DNA from: JAMXLO01 sp041487355
Lineage (GTDB): Bacteria > Pseudomonadota > Alphaproteobacteria > Acetobacterales > Acetobacteraceae
Assembly (NCBI GenBank): GCA_041487355.1
Contig: JBGPND010000260.1
Coordinates: 1 to 6,435 of the forward strand
Length of the DNA: 6,435 nt
Reading direction: 5' to 3'
Shown here: positions 4,578 to 6,435 of the stretch, piece by piece
How positions within the stretch are numbered: the first letter of the stretch is position 1
Layout: every line of letters begins with the position of its first letter
Position numbers and translations under genes: made by a program
The notes under the pieces: generated by a model
The model's database searches: none
What the model saw: the letters and a program-made list of their open reading frames with translations, nothing else
Told to the model about the DNA's origin: nothing

Positions 4578-4724
4578 ATGAGCGAACCGCGTGAGACAGA
4601 AAAGCCGACCGACACGGCGCGCCCGGTGCCGCAGCCGGTGCCCAAGGAGATCGGCGGGCCGAAAGGACCGGAACCGACCCGCTATGGCGACTGGGAAGTG
4701 AACGGTCGCTGCAGCGACTTTTGA
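4578..4724 (+). CDS. DUF1674 / SDHAF4-like microprotein
   Basis: This 48-residue protein begins MSEPRETEKPTDTARP and ends in the family signature PKEIGGPKGPEPTRYGDWE, then VNGRCSDF, a C-terminal block shared with the DUF1674 family and mitochondrial SDHAF4 (Sdh8). SDHAF4 binds flavinated SdhA and assists succinate dehydrogenase assembly; a similar role is inferred here. The N-terminal half is Pro/Glu-rich and probably disordered. Bacterial members are short, so it looks complete. Relatives recalled from memory often have Ile where Ser46 stands. ATG 4578-4580 follows a run of six A with no clear Shine-Dalgarno. Its stop codon touches a palindromic repeat, and it converges on folD. No sdh genes are in the window. 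Confidence 0.85.
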   Translation: MSEPRETEKPTDTARPVPQPVPKEIGGPKGPEPTRYGDWEVNGRCSDF

Positions 4725-4746
4725 TCCTCGGGTCAAGCCCGAGGAT
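4724..4746. repeat. TCAAG-loop palindrome between the DUF1674 gene and folD
   Basis: A perfect 9-bp stem, atcctcggg (4724-4732) and cccgaggat (4738-4746), encloses the loop tcaag (4733-4737) and is followed by gacggg. The repeat overlaps the last base of the DUF1674 stop codon and lies 18 bp beyond the folD stop. It could act as a shared 3' hairpin for the two convergent genes, but no T tract follows on either strand. It is the cleanest copy of the family also seen at 464-484 and 2911-2931. Confidence 0.75.
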
Positions 4747-4764
4747 GACGGGTTGGCCGCGACC

Positions 4765-5616
4765 TCAGTCGCCGTCCGACCGGCGGCGCAGCGCGGCGGT
4801 CACGGTGTTCTCCAGCAGGCAGGCGATGGTCATGGGACCGACGCCACCAGGGACCGGGGTGATTGCGCCGGCGACCGCACTGGCTTCGGCGAACGCCACG
4901 TCACCCACCAGCCTGCCGTCCGGCAGACGGTTGATCCCGACATCGATGACCACGGCGCCGGGGGCGATCCAGTCACCCCGCACCAGCTCTGGCTTGCCGA
5001 CCGCAGCCACCAGCACCTCGGCCCGACGGCATTCGGCGGCGAGGTCCCGGGTCCGGGAATGCGCGATGGTGACGGTGGCGTTGGCTCCCAGCAGCAGCGC
5101 CGCCAGCGGCCGGCCGACGATGGCGGAGCGGCCCAGCACCACGGCGCGCGCGCCGGCCAGCGGGACGGCGGCCTCCGCCAGCAGCTTCATCACCCCGAGC
5201 GGGGTGCAGGGCACCAGGCTCGGGTTGCCGGAGGCGAGGCGGCCGGCGTTCAGCGGATGGAAGCCGTCCACGTCCTTGTCCGGATCGATCGCCTCGATCA
5301 CCGCCTGCGTGCCGATATGCGCGGGCAGCGGCAGTTGCACCAGGATGCCGTCGACGGCCGGGTCGGCGTTCAGCCGGGCGAGGCGGGTCAGCAGCGCCTC
5401 CTCGGAGGTATCGGCCGGCAGGCGGATGGTGCGCGCCGCGATGCCGGCGGCGTTGGCCGCGCGGTCCTTGCCGCGGACGTAGACAGCGCTCGCCGGTTCG
5501 TCGCCCACCACGACGACGGCCAGCCCCGGCCGGAATGGCAGCGTCGCGACGCGATCGGCGAGCCTGGCCCGGAGCGAAGCGGCGACCGCCGTGCCATCGA
5601 TGATGCGCGCACTCAC
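4765..5616 (-). CDS. folD: Bifunctional methylene-THF dehydrogenase / methenyl-THF cyclohydrolase FolD
   Basis: FolD interconverts 5,10-methylene-THF and 10-formyl-THF with NADP in cytosolic one-carbon metabolism. The 283-residue length is normal. Motifs in order: YVRGK (46-50, the Y-x3-K active site), VDGILVQLPLP (88-98, with Gln94), DPDKDVDGFHPLN (111-123), PCTPLG (136-141), the dinucleotide loop VVLGRSAIVGRP (159-170), HSRT (186-189), VIDVGINR and PVPGGVGPMT (254-263). All key residues I can check are present. The start is GTG 5614-5616, inside a 4-nt GTGA overlap with the stop of the upstream DUF167 gene, so translation is probably coupled. It is the last gene of the yggT-yggU-folD operon, and a palindrome lies just past its stop. 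Confidence 0.96.
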   Translation of the reverse strand: MSARIIDGTAVAASLRARLADRVATLPFRPGLAVVVVGDEPASAVYVRGKDRAANAAGIAARTIRLPADTSEEALLTRLARLNADPAVDGILVQLPLPAHIGTQAVIEAIDPDKDVDGFHPLNAGRLASGNPSLVPCTPLGVMKLLAEAAVPLAGARAVVLGRSAIVGRPLAALLLGANATVTIAHSRTRDLAAECRRAEVLVAAVGKPELVRGDWIAPGAVVIDVGINRLPDGRLVGDVAFAEASAVAGAITPVPGGVGPMTIACLLENTVTAALRRRSDGD

Positions 5617-5915
5617 AGCGCCGCCAGCTTCACGGCGAGTTCGGCGGGATCGCCGGTGACGTGGAGTATTTTCTCCCGGCTGGTGGCGCCGGCGGTGAGG
5701 CGGACCGCGGATTGAGGGGTGCCCAGCGCGGCCGCCAGGGCAGCACAGGCCGCGCGGTTGGCGCGGCCCGCCTCGGCAGCCTCGGTCACGCCGATGCGCA
5801 GCCGCTCGCCGTCGGCCGCCGGGGCGGTGCCATGCACGCCCGGCCGGCGCGATTTCGGCTGCACCTTCACCGCGACGGCGACGCCATCGGGCAGCGGACG
5901 CCAGAAATGGCTCAA
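5613..5915 (-). CDS. DUF167 / YggU family protein
   Basis: A 100-residue small alpha/beta protein of the DUF167 (YggU/UPF0235) family, whose function is unknown. Family features: VAVAVKVQPKSRRPGV (residues 12-27, usual form xVxPxSxxxxv), LRIGVTEAAEAGRANRAA (39-56, where family members have a Gly-Lys/Arg-Ala-Asn turn) and VRLTAGATSREKILHV (71-86, usual SGxxSRxK). The start is TTG 5913-5915, overlapping the yggT stop in TTGA; no later start keeps the first conserved strand. Its own stop overlaps the folD GTG start by 4 nt. Its position between yggT and folD resembles the yggT-yggU order common in proteobacteria. Confidence 0.88.
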   Translation of the reverse strand: MSHFWRPLPDGVAVAVKVQPKSRRPGVHGTAPAADGERLRIGVTEAAEAGRANRAACAALAAALGTPQSAVRLTAGATSREKILHVTGDPAELAVKLAAL

Positions 5916-6211
5916 TAGATGCTCCGGACCAGGCTGACTTCGATCTCGCCCAGCAGCATGCGTGCCGCCTGCAGCAGCAGGATCAGGATCACCGGGCTGA
6001 TGTCGATGCCGCCCAGATTGGGCAGCAGCTTGCGGATCGGCCGCAGCGCCGGCTCGGTGATGCGATACAGGAAGTCGCCGATCGTCCAGACGATCCGGTT
6101 CCTGGTGTCCAGAACGCCGAAGCTGGTGAGGATGCTAAACACCGCGGACAGGATCACCGCCCACATATAGAGGCTGAGCAACCGGTCCACGAGCCAGAAC
6201 AGGGCCATCAT
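5912..6211 (-). CDS. YggT family integral membrane protein
   Basis: A 99-residue membrane protein. The first hydrophobic segment is about residues 3-31 and the second about 73-88. They flank the conserved family block FLYRITEPALRPIRKLLP (47-64) and GGIDISPVILILLL (67-80). YggT proteins have been linked to osmotic tolerance and cell division/envelope functions in other bacteria, but no biochemical activity is established. The start is ATG 6209-6211 with GGAGA about 10 nt upstream; ATG 6206-6208 is the next codon. It is the first gene of the operon with DUF167 and folD and probably carries the operon promoter upstream. Confidence 0.93.
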   Translation of the reverse strand: MMALFWLVDRLLSLYMWAVILSAVFSILTSFGVLDTRNRIVWTIGDFLYRITEPALRPIRKLLPNLGGIDISPVILILLLQAARMLLGEIEVSLVRSIY

Positions 6212-6238
6212 CAGAGGTGGTCTCCAAAGGGTCGGCGG

Positions 6239-6267
6239 AAGCTAGCGGGGGGCGATTCGGTCCGCAA
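6239..6267 (-). promoter_or_regulatory. Candidate promoter of the yggT-yggU-folD operon
   Basis: On the minus strand TTGCGG (6262-6267), a 17-nt spacer and TAGCTT (6239-6244) stand about 28 nt before the yggT start codon. Spacing and position are good; each box matches the consensus at about three of six positions. No other promoter is needed for the downstream genes, which overlap. Confidence 0.33.
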
Positions 6268-6287
6268 CCTGCACGAAATCGGCTCGC

Positions 6288-6316
6288 TTGACTTCGCCAT
6301 GTGTGCTGAGCATTGT
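6288..6316 (+). promoter_or_regulatory. Candidate promoter of tRNA-Ala
   Basis: CTTGACT carries a -35 TTGACT (6288-6293), followed by a 17-nt spacer and CATTGT (6311-6316). The -35 is strong and the -10 weak, which is common in alphaproteobacteria. A very GC-rich segment follows, before the tRNA at 6350. Confidence 0.4.
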
Positions 6317-6349
6317 CCGCGCCTCGCGCGACCGGCCGCGCAGCGGGAC

Positions 6350-6425
6350 GGGGCTGTAGCTCAGTTGGGAGAGCGCCTCGTTCGCAATGAGGAGGCCAGG
6401 GGTTCGAGTCCCCTCAGCTCCACCA
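6350..6425 (+). tRNA. tRNA-Ala (anticodon CGC)
   Basis: A 76-nt cloverleaf. The acceptor stem ggggctg/cagctcc has one G-U pair, then A and an encoded CCA (6423-6425). The D arm is gctcagttgggagagc. The anticodon stem cctcg/tgagg encloses the loop ttcgcaa with anticodon CGC (6383-6385), reading GCG. The T loop is ttcgagt between gggg and cccc. The opening ggggctgtagctcag is typical of tRNA-Ala. Confidence 0.95.
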
Positions 6426-6435
6426 CCGTCCCGCC

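Noticed and set aside
4753..5715. Long forward open frame opposite folD and yggU
   Set aside because: Shadow of folD, whose motifs are unmistakable on the minus strand.
1..6435. CRISPR arrays, riboswitches, toxin-antitoxin or defence systems
   Set aside because: No regularly spaced direct repeats, no recognisable riboswitch core and no paired small toxin/antitoxin genes were seen.

Overview
The window is GC-rich chromosomal DNA from an alphaproteobacterium. Protein styles, the yggT-yggU-folD order, the SDHAF4-like microprotein and the repeat families suggest Rhodospirillales, probably Acetobacteraceae. This placement is inferred from remembered family sequences, not from a search.

Positions 1-860 are mobile-element debris. 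They hold the 3' end of an IS630-type transposase (+), then a chimeric minus-strand frame that joins the first half of an IS110-type transposase to a group II intron reverse transcriptase fragment. Positions 860-2671 hold a divergent pair whose starts are about 15 bp apart: a GT4-like glycosyltransferase (-) and a PIG-L/LmbE-like deacetylase (+). The deacetylase overlaps lipB (octanoyltransferase, -) tail to tail by 53 bp. A tRNA-Leu(GAG) gene begins 25 bp from the lipB start on the opposite strand, and its likely promoter lies across the lipB start codon. Positions 3477-3886 are gene-poor. Then comes an RsbW-like anti-sigma ATPase gene with a frameshift in a run of five G (pseudogene, sequencing error or recoding).

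Positions 4351-4490 are dispersed-repeat DNA, including an 82-bp hairpin. A 48-codon DUF1674/SDHAF4-like gene follows. Convergent to it is a tightly coupled minus-strand operon, yggT -> yggU (DUF167) -> folD, with two 4-nt overlaps that use TTG and GTG starts. tRNA-Ala(CGC) closes the window.

Apart from the transposon debris this is mostly housekeeping DNA: lipoate attachment, one-carbon folate metabolism, succinate dehydrogenase maturation and tRNAs. I found no convincing undescribed multi-gene system. The most interesting signal is a family of small palindromes with an 8-9 bp stem and a TCAAG loop. One copy is intergenic (4724-4746), a degenerate copy may lie near 776-807, and two copies lie in frame inside genes: lipB (2911-2931) and the IS110 fragment (464-484). 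Both coding copies are 21 bp, or seven codons, as expected for an RPE-like element that can sit inside proteins.
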